A program made the translations under genes and the position numbers. The notes under the pieces are model-generated. The model made no database searches. It was not told where the DNA came from and was given only the letters and a program-made list of their open reading frames with translations. A stretch of DNA of 64,000 nucleotides. Source: Ophiocordyceps camponoti-saundersi (nom. inval.). Taxonomy: Eukaryota; Ascomycota; Sordariomycetes; Hypocreales; Ophiocordycipitaceae. The stretch covers positions 1 through 64,000 of the forward strand of contig PDHQ01000080.1 in NCBI GenBank assembly GCA_003339415.1, written 5' to 3'. How positions within the stretch are numbered: the first letter of the stretch is position 1; the number at the start of each line of letters is the position of its first letter. Below are positions 1 to 11,299 of this stretch, in pieces.

Positions 1-127
1 ATTTAATTTATTTAATTTATTTAATTTATTTAATTTATTTAATTTATTTAATTTATTTAATTTATTTAATTTATTTAATTTATTTAATTTATTTAATTTA
101 TTTAATTTATTTAATTTATTTAATTTA
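1..127. repeat. 9-bp tandem repeat, unit ATTTAATTT, ~14 copies
   Basis: The window opens inside an almost perfect tandem array with a 9-base period that ends abruptly near base 127. The left edge is cut by the window, so the full length is unknown. There is no telomere-like G-rich strand. It reads as an AT-only minisatellite inside RIP-degraded heterochromatin. A second 9-bp array with a different unit lies near 46.4 kb. Confidence 0.95.
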
Positions 128-1867
128 CTAAATAAATAATAAATTTAATTTCTTATTTAATATAATAAAATAACTTTTTTTAGAAATATAAAATAATAAT
201 ATTTAAAGAGAAATATAAAAATAAAATACTTATTATTAAACTAAAAAAAATATTTTCACCTCCTAACTTAAAATTATCTTAATAAAGAAAAAAATTAACT
301 ATTTTAATAAGATTTTTAATACCTTTTATAATCACGCTATTTTTAGTTAGTTTTTTCCTAATTATTAACTTTTTTATAAATTAATATTTTTTAAAAGAAC
401 AGTTTTATAGCTTATCTTTTTATATTAATAATAAGGAATCTTAAAAATTATTTTAAGCTTTACCTTAATAAGTTATTAAACTTATTTATTATTCTTATTA
501 TATACTTAAATTAGCTAAAATTAAATATTAGCTAATTAAACTTAAAATCTTTTATTTAATATAAGCTTATTATAAGCTATAAACTTATTTAATTAAAATC
601 TAGAAATTAAAAACTATAATTTTTATAAACTATATTATAATTTTAATAATTAAAAGATAAACCTCTCCTTTTATTATTAATATAAAAATAATAATTATTT
701 TTCTTTTATTTTTTAATTTTTAAGTTAATTTTTTCTAAAGTTTAATATATTCTTAGTATTTTTAATATTTTTATAAACTCTTTTTTACGCCTCTCCTTAA
801 AAATAGCTTTAGAAAAAAAATAAAAAAAACTTAAAAATAACTAAAAATATTATATTAATTAGAATTACGCCTTTATTTCCTTAAAAGCTATTCTTAATAA
901 CGCTTTCTAATAAAGGATTTTTTAAAAATATTTTCTTAATATATAATAATTTATAATTTATAATCTTAAAGTAACTTAAAAATAAAAACTTTTAAGAAAA
1001 ACTTACTTTCTTCTAAATAAATAGCTTATTATATTTTAAAAATATTTATAATTAATAATAATTTTATATTTCTAAAAATTATATTAAAGAAGTTATTTTT
1101 AAATATTATTTTTATAAACTTTATATTAATTAAAAATATATATAAGCTAAACTTTTTCTTAGTTTTATTATTTACTAACTAAAGAAAAAAGTTATTAATT
1201 TTATAAATAAATATAATATTTATAAATAAAATTAAATTAATAAATAACCTCTATTTAGGGAAAAAGTTTTTATCTATATTTTAGCGATTCCTTTTTATAT
1301 TATTATAATAAATTTTATTACTAAACTTTTTTTAATTTTTTTTTAAAAATTTACTTTAATCTAAACTTAAAGGAAAATTTTATAATATTTTTCTATTATT
1401 ATTAATAAGTTTTTAAAAATATATATTTTAACTTTAAAATATAATTATTTTACTATTAAAAAATAAGCTTAGTAATTTTATTATAAGCTTATTTATTATA
1501 ATTAAAGATTTTTAAAATAAATTATTTTTAATTAAGATTTAAAGTTTATATTTAAGCTTTTAAAAACCTTATAATTTACCTATAATATTAAACTTTTAAT
1601 ATTAATTATATATTACTTATAAACTAATAATTTATTTAAAAAATAAAGTAAAATTATTAAAATTATTTTTAGATTTTTTACTATTAATTTTCTAATAAAA
1701 TAGAAAATTAACGCTTTACTAGCTTTTTAATTTTTACTTAATAACTTTTTTTTAATTATTAAAATTATATTAAGTAAGTTATTTATTAAATTTTAAATAA
1801 ATAATAATCTTTATTAACTAAGTAATTAAATTTCCTTTAAATTTAAGAAAATATTAAAAAATAAAAT
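128..1867. other. Unassigned RIP-degraded AT-rich stretch
   Basis: About 1.74 kb of very AT-rich sequence with almost no CpA or TpG and frequent TAA/TAG in all frames. I found no terminal repeat, no recognisable protein motif and no match to the families described elsewhere in the window. It is probably an old, heavily mutated transposon, but that is inference from composition only. Confidence 0.5.
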
Positions 1868-1886
1868 AGTTATTTTTATTATTATA

Positions 1887-2188
1887 ATAATAATAATAAT
1901 ACGCTAGTATACCTTATATAGCTTAAAGCTATCTTATATATATTTTAGAAAGGGGAAAAACTAAAAAACTTAAAGTAAAACCCTCCCCTTAAACGTTATT
2001 TTAAATTAAAGTTAGATACCGCTTATACTTAATATTTTATATATTTAATAAATTAAATAATAATTAATAATTAAAAAGCTAATATATCTCCTAAAGTAAA
2101 CTTTATAATAATAAAAGTATATATAAACTAAGTTTAATATAACGTTTATATAGCTTACTTATCTGTTTAGCTATTATTATTATTATAA
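1887..2188 (-). mobile_element. Family A retroposon, outer copy (A2), tail-end part
   Basis: This is the terminal ~300 bases of a family-A element, starting after an AT triplet tail at ~1868-1900. It aligns with 2200-2500, 5830-6130 and 34335-34625. The landmark is a purine block near 1955-1965 followed by a CCCTCCCC block near 1980-1988. The copy is interrupted at 2188 by a second family-A copy and resumes at 4060. The strand is given as minus because the AT tail, taken as the 3' end, lies on the left. No coding function is recognised. Confidence 0.75.
2175..2188. repeat. 14-bp target-site duplication of A1 (left copy)
   Basis: TATTATTATTATAA occurs here and again at 4046-4059, immediately flanking the inserted family-A copy 2189-4045. 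The site lies in a simple TTA-rich tract internal to family A, so some of the identity could be microsatellite. Continuity of the outer A copy across the insert supports the duplication. Confidence 0.7.
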
Positions 2189-4045
2189 TAATAATAATTT
2201 ATATACTAGTGCGCCTTATATAGCTTAGGACTATCTTATATATATTCTAAAAAGGGGAAAAACTAAAAAACTTAGAGTAAAACCCTTCTCTTAAGCGTTA
2301 CCTTACCTTTAGGTTAGACCTCGCCTCTACTTAATACTTTATATATTTAATAAGTTAAGTATTAACTAGTAATTTAGAAGCTAATATTTCCCTTAAAGTA
2401 AACTTTATAGTAGTAAAAGTATATATAAACTAAGTCCGATATAGAGTTTATATAGTTTATTTATCTTTTTAGCTATTATTACTATTATAAACTAAATCCC
2501 CGCGTTTAATTAAAATAGCTTTAATAATCTAATTTATTAAAGCCTTATTAGCGTAGCTTAAGAATATATAAAGGTTTTACTATCTTATAATAAACTTTAT
2601 AATAGCTAATTTCGAAAAATAGCTAGATTATTATAGCGGAGCTACGGATAAGTATAAAGTTAAAGTTAGAGGAGGGGTATTATATTCGCTTTTTAGCGTT
2701 TCTACTTTAATTATTACTAACTTCTAGTTAGCGCTAAAAAAGGAGGAGGGGCGGTATATATAGAGTTTTAATCTATAAACCTTTAAAGTTAGGTAATATA
2801 TATATTTTTCGCCTAGTCTTATACCGCTCTTATCTTAAAATAAAATTAACTTTATTTAAAATAAAACCTCTAATAAAAAAGGTAATAATATAATCTTTTC
2901 TTATAAGCTATAAAATAAGCGGACTTACTTTTTATATATAAAATAATAAAATATTTATTATATTATAGCTTTATTATATAATATTTAGCGATATATTTAA
3001 ATTAGTAATATTTAAAATATTATTAAAATTAAACTTCTAGTATATATAGTTTAATATTAAAAATCTCCGCTTATATTATTATACCTTTATTATAAATTTA
3101 ATTTATATCCGCTACGCTATTTATAATAATTATTAAAGAACTCTATTAAGTTTTAGAATAATATCTTTTTATATATAGTTATATTATTAAAACCTTATTT
3201 AATAATTTAATTTTCTTCTAAAAAGCTTCCTTACTACCTTATTATAAAGCTTATACTAATACCTTTCCTATAATAAAAATATAATTTGCGCTAATTAAAT
3301 ATATATTTTTCTAAAAATAATATAAAGTTACTTTAAATCGGACTAAAGCTTATAAATAATATCTTTAAATAGTACTATAATATCGCCGCTAAGTAGTTTC
3401 CTTATTATAAAAGCTTAGCTTTACTTATAAAGTTTATAATTAATATTTATTATAATCGCCTTAAGGCTTTAAACTTAAAGTAAAGTAGCTATAAAATTAA
3501 AATAAATTATAAGCTATTATTTATATTATTTAGGAACTTATTTTTTAATAGTTTTCTTTAGCGCTTTAGCTATAACTATAGCTTATATTAAAGGAGTTCC
3601 GCTCCCCTTTAAGTTATAAAAAAAAGGAAACTATAGCTATAATAGCTAAGGAGATATTACTAACTAATAAAGTTAGAGTAAGGGGGGTATCTCCCTAAAC
3701 CCTCTTAAACTTTACTACTTATTTAATAATTACTTATATAAAAATAAAAATATTTTTCGAAATAATTTTATTAATATTTACCTTAGCTTTTAATAAGGTA
3801 ATAAATATAATAAACTTTTAAGTTTAAGATTATTATAATTTAAAGTAAAGCTACGTTTTAGGTAAAAACTTTTCGCGGTTACGATTAACTTATATAGCGT
3901 TACCCTCCGCCCTAAAGTTACTTTAAGCGTAGCTAGCTATCGCTATAAGGTAATAAAGGGAGCGGAGTTTGCTTATAATATAAAAATAAGAAGTTTATAT
4001 TTACGTTACTATAAGCGCGGACTTCGTAAAATATATATAAAGGTA
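2189..4045 (-). mobile_element. Family A retroposon, full-length copy A1 (1.86 kb)
   Basis: This full-length family-A copy is inserted in another A copy. It has an AT tail at 2189-2203, the terminal motif TTTATATACTAG at 2199-2210, a ~300-base segment, then a ~1.55-kb body ending near 4045. The body aligns along its length with 4060-5604 and 34625-36183. Length agrees with the other full copy (1863 bp at 34321-36183). There are no terminal inverted repeats and no LTRs. TSDs of 14-15 bp and one shortened copy that keeps the tail end are typical of retroposons. The body has frames interrupted by TAA/TAG but no protein motif I recognise. It may be non-autonomous. Confidence 0.8.
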
Positions 4046-4059
4046 TATTATTATTATAA

Positions 4060-5604
4060 ATTAAATTTTTATAATTAATTAAAATAGCTTTAATAATTTA
4101 ATTAAAGCTTTATTAATATAGCTAAAAATTCTATTATTTTATAATAAACCTTATAATAGCTAATTTTAAAAGATAGCTAAATTATTATAATAAAGCTATA
4201 AATAAGTTTAGAGAAAAGGTTAAGGGAAGTGCTATTATATTTACTTTTTAGCGTTTCCGCCCTTATTATTATTAAACTCTAGTTAGCGCTAAAAGGAGAG
4301 AAAGGGTAATATATATAAAGTTTTAGTTTATAAACTTTTAAAGTTAAGAAATATATATTTTCTACCTAATCTTATATTACTTTTATTTTAAAATAAAGTT
4401 AACTTTATATAAGGTAAAACTTTTAATAAAAAAAGTAATAATATAGTTTTCTTTTATAAGCTATAAAATAAGCGGATTTAGTTTTTATATATAAAATAAT
4501 AAAATATTTATTATATTATAGATTTATTATATAATATTTAGTAATATATTTAAATTAATAATATTTAAAATATTATTAAAATAAAACTTTTAATATATAT
4601 AGTTTAATATTAAAAATCTTTACTTATATTATTATACCTTTATTATAAATCTCGTTTATATTTATTATATTATTAATAATAATTACTAAAAAGCTTTATT
4701 AAGTTCCTAAATAGTATTTTTTTATATATAATTATATTATTAAGATTTTATTAAAAACTTAATTTTTTTTTAAAAAAGCTTTTTTATTATTTTATTATAA
4801 GGCTTAGACTAATACCCTTTTTATAATAAAAGTATAACTTTTCTTAATTAAGTATACTTTTTCTTTAAAAATAATATAAAATTATTTTAAATTAAACTAA
4901 AGCTTATAAATAATATCTTAAAATATTATTAGGATATTACCGCTAAGTAATTTCCTTATTATAAAAGCTTAGCTTTACTTATAAAGTTTATAATTAATAC
5001 TTATTATAGTTATTTTAAGGCCTTAAGCTTAAAATAAAGTAATAATAAAATTAAAATAAATTATAAGCTATTATTTATATTCTTTAGGAATTTACTTTTT
5101 AATAGTTTTCTTTAATACTTTAGCTATAATTATAGCTTATATTAGAGGAGTTCTATTCTCTTTAAAGCTATAAAAAAAAGAAACCGCGGCTATAATAGTA
5201 AAATATTATTAACTAATAAAGTTAAAATAAAAAAGCGTCTCCTTAAACTTTTTTAAACTCCGCTATTTATTTAATAATTACTTATATAAAAATAAAAATA
5301 TTTTTTAAAATAATCTTATTAATATTTACCTTAGCTTTTAATAAAGTAATAAGTATAATAAACCCTTAAGTTTAAGATTATTACGATTTAGAGTAAAGCT
5401 ATATTTTAAATAAAAATTTTTCGCGTTTATAATTAACTTAAATAGCGTCGCCCTCCCCCTTAAAATTACTCTAAGCGTAGCTTACTATTATTATAAAGTA
5501 ATAAAGAGAGTAGAGTCCGCTTATAATATAAAAATATAAAGTTTATATCCGCGTTATTATAAGCGTAAAATTTATAAAATATATAAAAGTTATTTATAGT
5601 TATT
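4060..5604 (-). mobile_element. Family A retroposon, outer copy (A2), body
   Basis: This is the continuation of the copy whose tail-end part is at 1887-2188. It matches 2505-4045 and 34612-36183 along nearly its whole length, with differences that look like C-to-T and G-to-A transitions. Together the two pieces make one ~1.85-kb element. A possible TSD is the AGTTATT-rich sequence at ~1868 and ~5605, but both lie in simple TTA repeats and do not match exactly, so the outer boundary is soft. Confidence 0.75.
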
Positions 5605-5627
5605 ATTATTATTATTATAGAATATTA

Positions 5628-7160
5628 TATAAGAAAATAGTTTAATTTATTTAATATAATAAATAGTTTATATAAGTATTAAAATAAGCGTTTAAAAAAA
5701 TATAAATTTTATTTTAATATTTATCTTATTTAATAAAATATAAATAATAGTTATAAGCTTTATTAAATATAATATAAAGAAGAGTAATATAAAATTAATC
5801 TTTATTATATTAATTTATAATAATATTTAATATACTAGTATACTTTATATAGCTTAGAACTATTATATATATATTCTAAGAGGGGGAAAAACTAAAAAGC
5901 TTAGAGTAAAACCCTCCCCTTAAGTATTACCTTAGCTTCGGGTTAAACCTCGCCTATACCCGGTATTTTATATATTTAATAAGTTAGGTATTAACTAGCG
6001 ATTTAGAAGCCGATACTTCTATCGAAGCGGACTCCGCGGTAGTAAGAGTGCGCGTAAACTAGGTCCGGTGCGGAGTCCGTATAGCTTACTTAATCTCCTA
6101 GCCGTTATTATTATTATAAACCGAATCCTTATATATTAATTTATAAGTAATAGCTAAGGAAAACTTAAGCCTTATTAATTAGTATATTATATAGCTGCTT
6201 AGTATAATTTTAATCTTTTTACTAACTTTTAAGAAAAGCGGTAACTTTATTTAGAGAGATTAGTTTATTTACTACTTATTATATTAATAGTAGCTAATAT
6301 ACTTATATAATACTTATAAAGATTAAATTTATTAGTTTTAAAAGGGTTAGAGTTAATATAACCGAAAGTAGCTATATATATACTAACTTAAAAAAAGTAA
6401 ATATTTTATAAGTATAAGTTATATAAAGTAAAGCTTATAAAAGTTTCGCTATAATATTTTATTATAGCTATATTAAGATATACCTTAACTTAAGGGTTTA
6501 TACTTAGTATAAAGATTATATTATATAATTTAAAAAAGTTAGTTATTAGTAGAGAGGATTATTTAACTATATTATAAGTTTTTATAATAAGTTAAGAGTT
6601 ATAATATTATTAGAAATTAGAGTAGTAAGGAGCTTTATAAATTACTAAATTAGGGTTCCTTTTTTAAAGATTAGAATATATTATATAATTATAATTTAAA
6701 TTAGTTTATTAAGAAATATATAGTAAACTTATTTTAGCTAGTAATAAGTTTAGCCCTTAAGTTTTAATTAGATTATATAAAGAAAGTTTTCTTTATAAAA
6801 GTTAAAGTAAATAATATTATATATTTATTATATAATAAATACTATTAATTTAATTCCTTTATAAGCTATTATAATATTAGGTTATATATTTTAATATATT
6901 AAGTTTATACTATAAGTTTAGATATAAAAAGATAAGGTATTACTTTCTATTATTTTATTATATAAAGCTAGAGAGTAATTTATTATAATTAATATAGTTA
7001 TAGCCTTTTAAGGCTTATTTTTTAAGGTATTAACAGCTATATTATTAAGGGATATATTACTAAAACGTTATTAAAAATAGTATTATATAAGTTAAGAAAA
7101 AGCACTAAGCTAATAAAGCTTTTTAGTAAGAACTAAATATTAATATATATTATATATTAT
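5628..7160 (-). mobile_element. Ty1/Copia fragment (copia-0), gag-side portion
   Basis: This aligns with 16010-17210 of the complete Copia element and with 27990-29160 of the second one. It therefore represents the gag side of a minus-strand Copia element. The pol region and the distal LTR are missing on the left, where the fragment abuts a family-A copy. It is split by a short A insertion (5821-6131) and by a hAT element at 7161. The sequence resumes at 37400 and runs into an LTR at 37589. This fragment is the host of all insertions between 5.8 and 45.1 kb, so it is the oldest layer of the nest. Coding potential is destroyed. Confidence 0.85.
5821..6131 (-). mobile_element. Family A retroposon, truncated copy A3 (311 bp)
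   Basis: This carries only the tail-end ~300 bases of family A, inserted in copia-0. A perfect 15-bp TSD, TATATTAATTTATAA, flanks it at 5806-5820 and 6132-6146. The Copia sequence reads continuously across the site when the insert is removed. Retaining the tail end and losing the body is what 5' truncation during target-primed reverse transcription produces. It is among the least mutated A copies and keeps GC-rich segments around 6020-6070. Confidence 0.9.
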
Positions 7161-7181
7161 TAGAGTTTAAAATTAGTTAGT
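7161..7181 (+). repeat. hAT left terminal inverted repeat
   Basis: This 21-base end matches the reverse complement of 37379-37399 at 19 of 21 positions; both mismatches are A/G transitions in the CAGGG-derived start. It is preceded by the 8-bp TSD TATATTAT. Confidence 0.85.
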
Positions 7182-7345
7182 CTTTAGTTAGTTAAAACTA
7201 ACTAAAAAAAGTCTAGACTAAAATATATACCTTTTAGTTAGTCTTTAGTTAGTTACTTTAGTAACTTTAGTTAGTCCTTAAATAAAGTAACTAACTAACT
7301 AAAAACTAAAAACTAAAAGGACTAAAGTTTTAGTTAGCTTACGTA
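7182..7345. repeat. Subterminal TTAGTTAG/CTAACTAA repeat cluster, hAT left end
   Basis: More than a dozen overlapping copies of TTAGTTAGT or its complement lie in ~160 bases, in both orientations, with several foldable inverted pairs and a repeated CTTTAGTTAGTTA block. Such clusters are typical transposase-binding subterminal regions of hAT elements. The mirrored cluster is at 37205-37378. Confidence 0.8.
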
Positions 7346-7689
7346 AGCTATTTTAATCTTAAAAAAGAATTACTAGATAGCGCGACTAATATAGTATATA
7401 AAAGTTAAGTTTTTTTTTTAATTAGATTATTATTAGGCGAGGAATAGAATCTTTAATTTAGTATATTTAAAAGATAAATAAAAACTAGTAATAATATTAA
7501 TAATAACTTAAGAAGTAATAATAAAATAAATAGTAAAAATATAATATAGCTTTAAAAAAGCCTTAGTATAATTTAAATAAGCTTAATTATTAAAAATCTT
7601 AAAAATTATAAAATTATTAATATATAAAGAGTTAATATTAATAAAAAAATATATTATTAGCTAGAAAAATTTATCTAATAATAAGTAAA

Positions 7690-10014
7690 AAACTAGCTAT
7701 AGTAGAAGATTTATAAGCTTTAATTTTCTTCTTCTAAAGCTTTATTTTCCTCTTTTTTAATTTCCTAGAAATTAATAAGCGTTAAATTCTAGTTTTTTAG
7801 TAAAATTAACTACTCTATAGTTTTAAGTTTTAAATTATTCTTAGATAACGTAATAATATTACTAGAAATAGAGAAAATAGCCTCGATTAAGGCTAATATA
7901 GCTAGAATAGCTAAAAATTTTCTAGCTAAAATTATTAAAGTAGGGAAGCGGAAAGCGTTATTTTTCTAATATAAGAGCGGATTACTCTAAAAAATAATTC
8001 GTAAATAAAGAGAAATAATAATAAAAAAAATATATAACTTTACCTTAAAAGGTAAAAAAGCTTCTAAAAGGTATTATATTAATTCTTTATTAGTTTCTAT
8101 TTTTTAAATTATAAACTAAAGTCAAACTCTTCTAAGGTAAACGTTTTAGGACTTCCTAAGTCTATTTCTTTATTTTCTATAGTTTTATAGCTAAAAATAA
8201 TTAGTAAAAATTATAAAAAAAATATAATCTTACTTATAGATTAAATTTCTCTTAAAAAAGATATAAGATATCTTTTTTATAGCTAAATAGTAATAAAGAA
8301 AGCTATCTTCCTTAAAATAAATACCCTTATATTATAGGTTTAATATAATAGCGAATAAATAAGGTCGGAAAGCTAGTAAGTTATTTTTTAAGTTATTTTA
8401 GAAAGTATTTCTCTAGCTTTTTTAAGCCTTTTATTATATAGGTCTTAAAAGTAATAGAATAAGAAGACTAAAAAGTAATTAGTAAGTATTTTAAAAAATT
8501 AAAAAAAGAAAAATACTTAGCTTTTTTTAAAGTTAGAAAATTCTTTATATAATTTAGTAAGCTAATTAATAATCTAATAAATAAAAAGTAATCCTTCTAA
8601 ACTTATTATATAAAAGTAGCCTTATAAATAAATAGAAGGAGTTAAAAAAATATTAAAAATAGCTTTAAAATCTTTTAAAGCTTCCTATTCCTTATTAGTA
8701 GGAAATACTTTTTTATACTCTTTATATTTTATTAATTTAAAAACCTATTCTAAGGTATAACGGAGTTTTAACGCTTTTTTAAATATAAAAAACGTAGAAT
8801 TCTACCTTCTAGCGTTATCTATTTAATTAATTAGTAGTTATATAAATAATTAAAAAATAAAAAAAACTTACTAATAATAACTTTTATTTTTTTAGATTAT
8901 TTTATATTTCCCTTAGATTTTTACTATTATAGACCCTTTTAAAAAAGCTATTTAGCCTTTATATTATACTTAATAATAACTAAAATATATCGAAGTCGGT
9001 TAAAAAGCGCTAGAAAAATAATTAATTAGTAAAAAATTATAATAAGGATAAATAACTTACTATTTCACTTTTATAAAGTAGTATTTTTATCTAAAAGTTA
9101 CCTTTCTAAGTTAGAATTATTTAAAAAGGCTTTAAAGATATCTTAGGCTATTAAATTAATAATATATACTAGGTAGCGAATTTAGGTAGTAAATTCTTTA
9201 GAAAAAAGGTTATTATAAGCTGAGAAATAAGCTTTTAAAAAGGTCTTATTATTAGTAGTATTATTATAAGTAATATTAATATAATATTATTAGAAAATAA
9301 ATAAATTAGTAAATAAATAAATAAATAAATAAAGAAATTATTAATATACTTATAAATAGACTTTAAAGTAATAGTAAGGTAAGCTTTAAGGTAAGAAAGA
9401 ATTTCAATATAAATATAATTTCTAATATACTATTCTAAAAGCTTTTTAAAAGCTAAAAATTATTAGTTTTTATAAATAAAAAAATAAATAAATAACTTAC
9501 TTATAAGCTTATAATATAGCTTAAAGTCTGGGAAAATATAAGCTATAATTAAGCTTAAAAAAGTATCTTAAGTAGCTAAAGTCTAAATATTAAAAATAAA
9601 GCTATAAAAGCTACCTTTAGAAGAGTAACTTATAAAGTTATTATTTAACTTTAAAAGGGCTTTAGTAAAGTAGTTTTTTAAATAATCCTTTAACTTAGCG
9701 TAATAAATAAGCTAGTAATCCTTAGAAAAAGTTAATTAAAGATTTAAATAAAAGGAAAATAACTTATAAATTATAATAAGTAAAAAGCTTATTAAAAAGC
9801 TTAGAGTAAATTATAAAAAAAGAAATATTTATAGTTAAAAGAAAATTAATAATTAAATTCTAAGCTAAATTAATATTAAAAGCTAAGTTTAACTTAGCCC
9901 CTTTTTCGAAAACATTTTTTAAATTTTTTAATAAATTATTCTAATATAAAAATAGTAAATTAATAATAAAAAGGCTAAAAACTTACTTCTTTTTAAGTTT
10001 TTTTTAGAATTTTT
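7690..10014 (-). pseudogene. hAT transposase, C-terminal and central part (RIP-inactivated)
   Basis: Read on the minus strand through RIP stops, 7960 to 7795 gives a hAT C-terminal dimerisation domain. A Trp-rich entry is followed by RFPTLxxLARKFLAI, then a stretch equivalent to ATSAPSERVFS, then ISSNIITLSKNNLK and LILLKN. A short charged tail rich in Glu and Lys ends near 7700. Upstream (8000-10000) the same strand continues in roughly open frames of the kind expected for the central transposase region, although I cannot mark the catalytic acidic residues with confidence. The gene is cut at 10014/10030 by element L1; its N-terminal part should lie right of 31624. Many in-frame TAA/TAG make it non-functional. 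Confidence 0.72.
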
Positions 10015-10029
10015 ATTATAAGTAGTTAT
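10015..10029. repeat. 15-bp target-site duplication of L1 (left copy)
   Basis: ATTATAAGTAGTTAT here pairs with ATTATAAGTAATTAT at 31609-31623. They match at 14 of 15, the single difference being G/A as RIP would give. This pair defines the 10030-31608 insertion as one element, despite the two Copia elements inside it. Confidence 0.85.
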
Positions 10030-10417
10030 AAATATAACTTTCTTTATAATTTTAAATAATTAGGGTTCCTATTTATACTTAATATTATAGTATTATAAGA
10101 ATTAATTACTTTTTACTTTTTAAAGTTTAACTCCGCTAAAAAAATAACCTTAAACGTAAAGTTATAAAGCGGTCCGCCTCCTAATCCGCTATTAGTACTA
10201 ATAATACTTAATAGTAAAACTTAAAAATATAACTAATCCTAATAATATTTATATATAAGTAAAAGTTAATATAGTATTACTATTAACTTTAATAACTTAT
10301 TTATCGATATATTTTTTAAACCTTAATAAATCTTATCTTAAAATCTATATATAAAAAACTTATTAAGGTAATCTTTACGTAAAATTTTTACCTTATATAA
10401 AGTATTTTTAATATAGC

Positions 10418-10718
10418 TATTAAGTAGTCTTTACACGTATATATAAGTAAGAGAAAATAAAGGTAACCTAAATTAAGTATAATTAGAGATAGATACCTTT
10501 CCTTTATTATATAAGGAAAAGCGGCTATATAGCTAAATAATACTCTACTTCTATACCCTCCTTCTTCTTATCTAAGCTACCTCCTACCTCCTAAGTTATA
10601 TAAGGTATAACTTAAGTAGTAATATATATTTTATTAGAGGCTTCCTTATATTTATATTATCCTCTATATATATATCGTATAATAAATATAAAAGGGTATA
10701 GAGAGATAATATCTAATA
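10418..10718 (-). repeat. copia-1 LTR, downstream (3') copy
   Basis: This 301-base LTR is the 3' LTR, since coding is on the minus strand. It contains a pyrimidine-rich CTCCTTCTTCTTATCTAAGC region near 10558-10577 and a TATATATATATCG tract near 10665-10677. It aligns without gaps to 17418-17718, 22375-22675 and 29379-29679. Confidence 0.95.
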
Positions 10719-10735
10719 CTTAACTTTTTCTTTTT
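10719..10735 (-). promoter_or_regulatory. Likely polypurine tract of copia-1
   Basis: Immediately inside the 3' LTR the coding (minus) strand reads AAAAGAAAAAGTTAAG, the position and composition expected for the plus-strand priming polypurine tract of an LTR retrotransposon. The same sequence is present in copia-2 at ~22676-22692. Confidence 0.65.
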
Positions 10736-11299
10736 ATAAAAAGATATATTAAATAAAAAGATATTATATAAAGAAAAAAGTCCGTTTTCCTAAAAAGTAA
10801 ATATTTCTAAAGAAAAATAGTTATATAATATTAAATAAGTATATAATTAAAAGAATCTTTAAAAGTAAATAATACCCGTAATATTATAGTAAAAAAAAAT
10901 AAAGAAAATAAGCTATTAGCTAAAAAATAAAAGTTAAGTTATTATATAATCTAACTTATAATATATTTTTATAAAGTTTTATTATAAAAGTTTCTTATAA
11001 TTATAATATTAAGAAAAATTAGTAGAAAACTAATTTTTTATAACCTTATACTAAAAATACTAAAAAATATTATAAAAAATAGGAATTAAAAATCGGATTT
11101 TACCGCCTTTTACCGCTTTTAGAGGGGTATAAAAACCCCTCCTCGCTCCCTCTCTCTCTTTCTCTTTTTCTCTTCCTTTTTTCTTTTTTTCTTTTTTAAG
11201 CTAATTAACGAAAATAACGATAATAACTAGAAAAATCTTTAATAAAAATTAATAAGTTATACGATATACTTAAGTTCTTTTTATTAATAGTTATTAGTT

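Noticed and set aside
1..127. Telomeric or centromeric satellite
   Set aside because: The unit has no G-rich strand, the array is short and isolated, and a similar unrelated 9-bp array occurs inside the window.
1887..6131. The ~300-base repeats at 1.9, 2.2 and 5.8 kb as LTRs of one retroelement
   Set aside because: One copy has its own 15-bp TSD inside Copia sequence, and the full elements carry the segment at only one end. They are tail ends of family A.
5821..6131. tRNA-derived SINE head with internal pol III promoter
   Set aside because: I looked for A- and B-box sequences on both strands and found only partial resemblance (ACCGAATCC near 6119-6127), which is too weak to claim.
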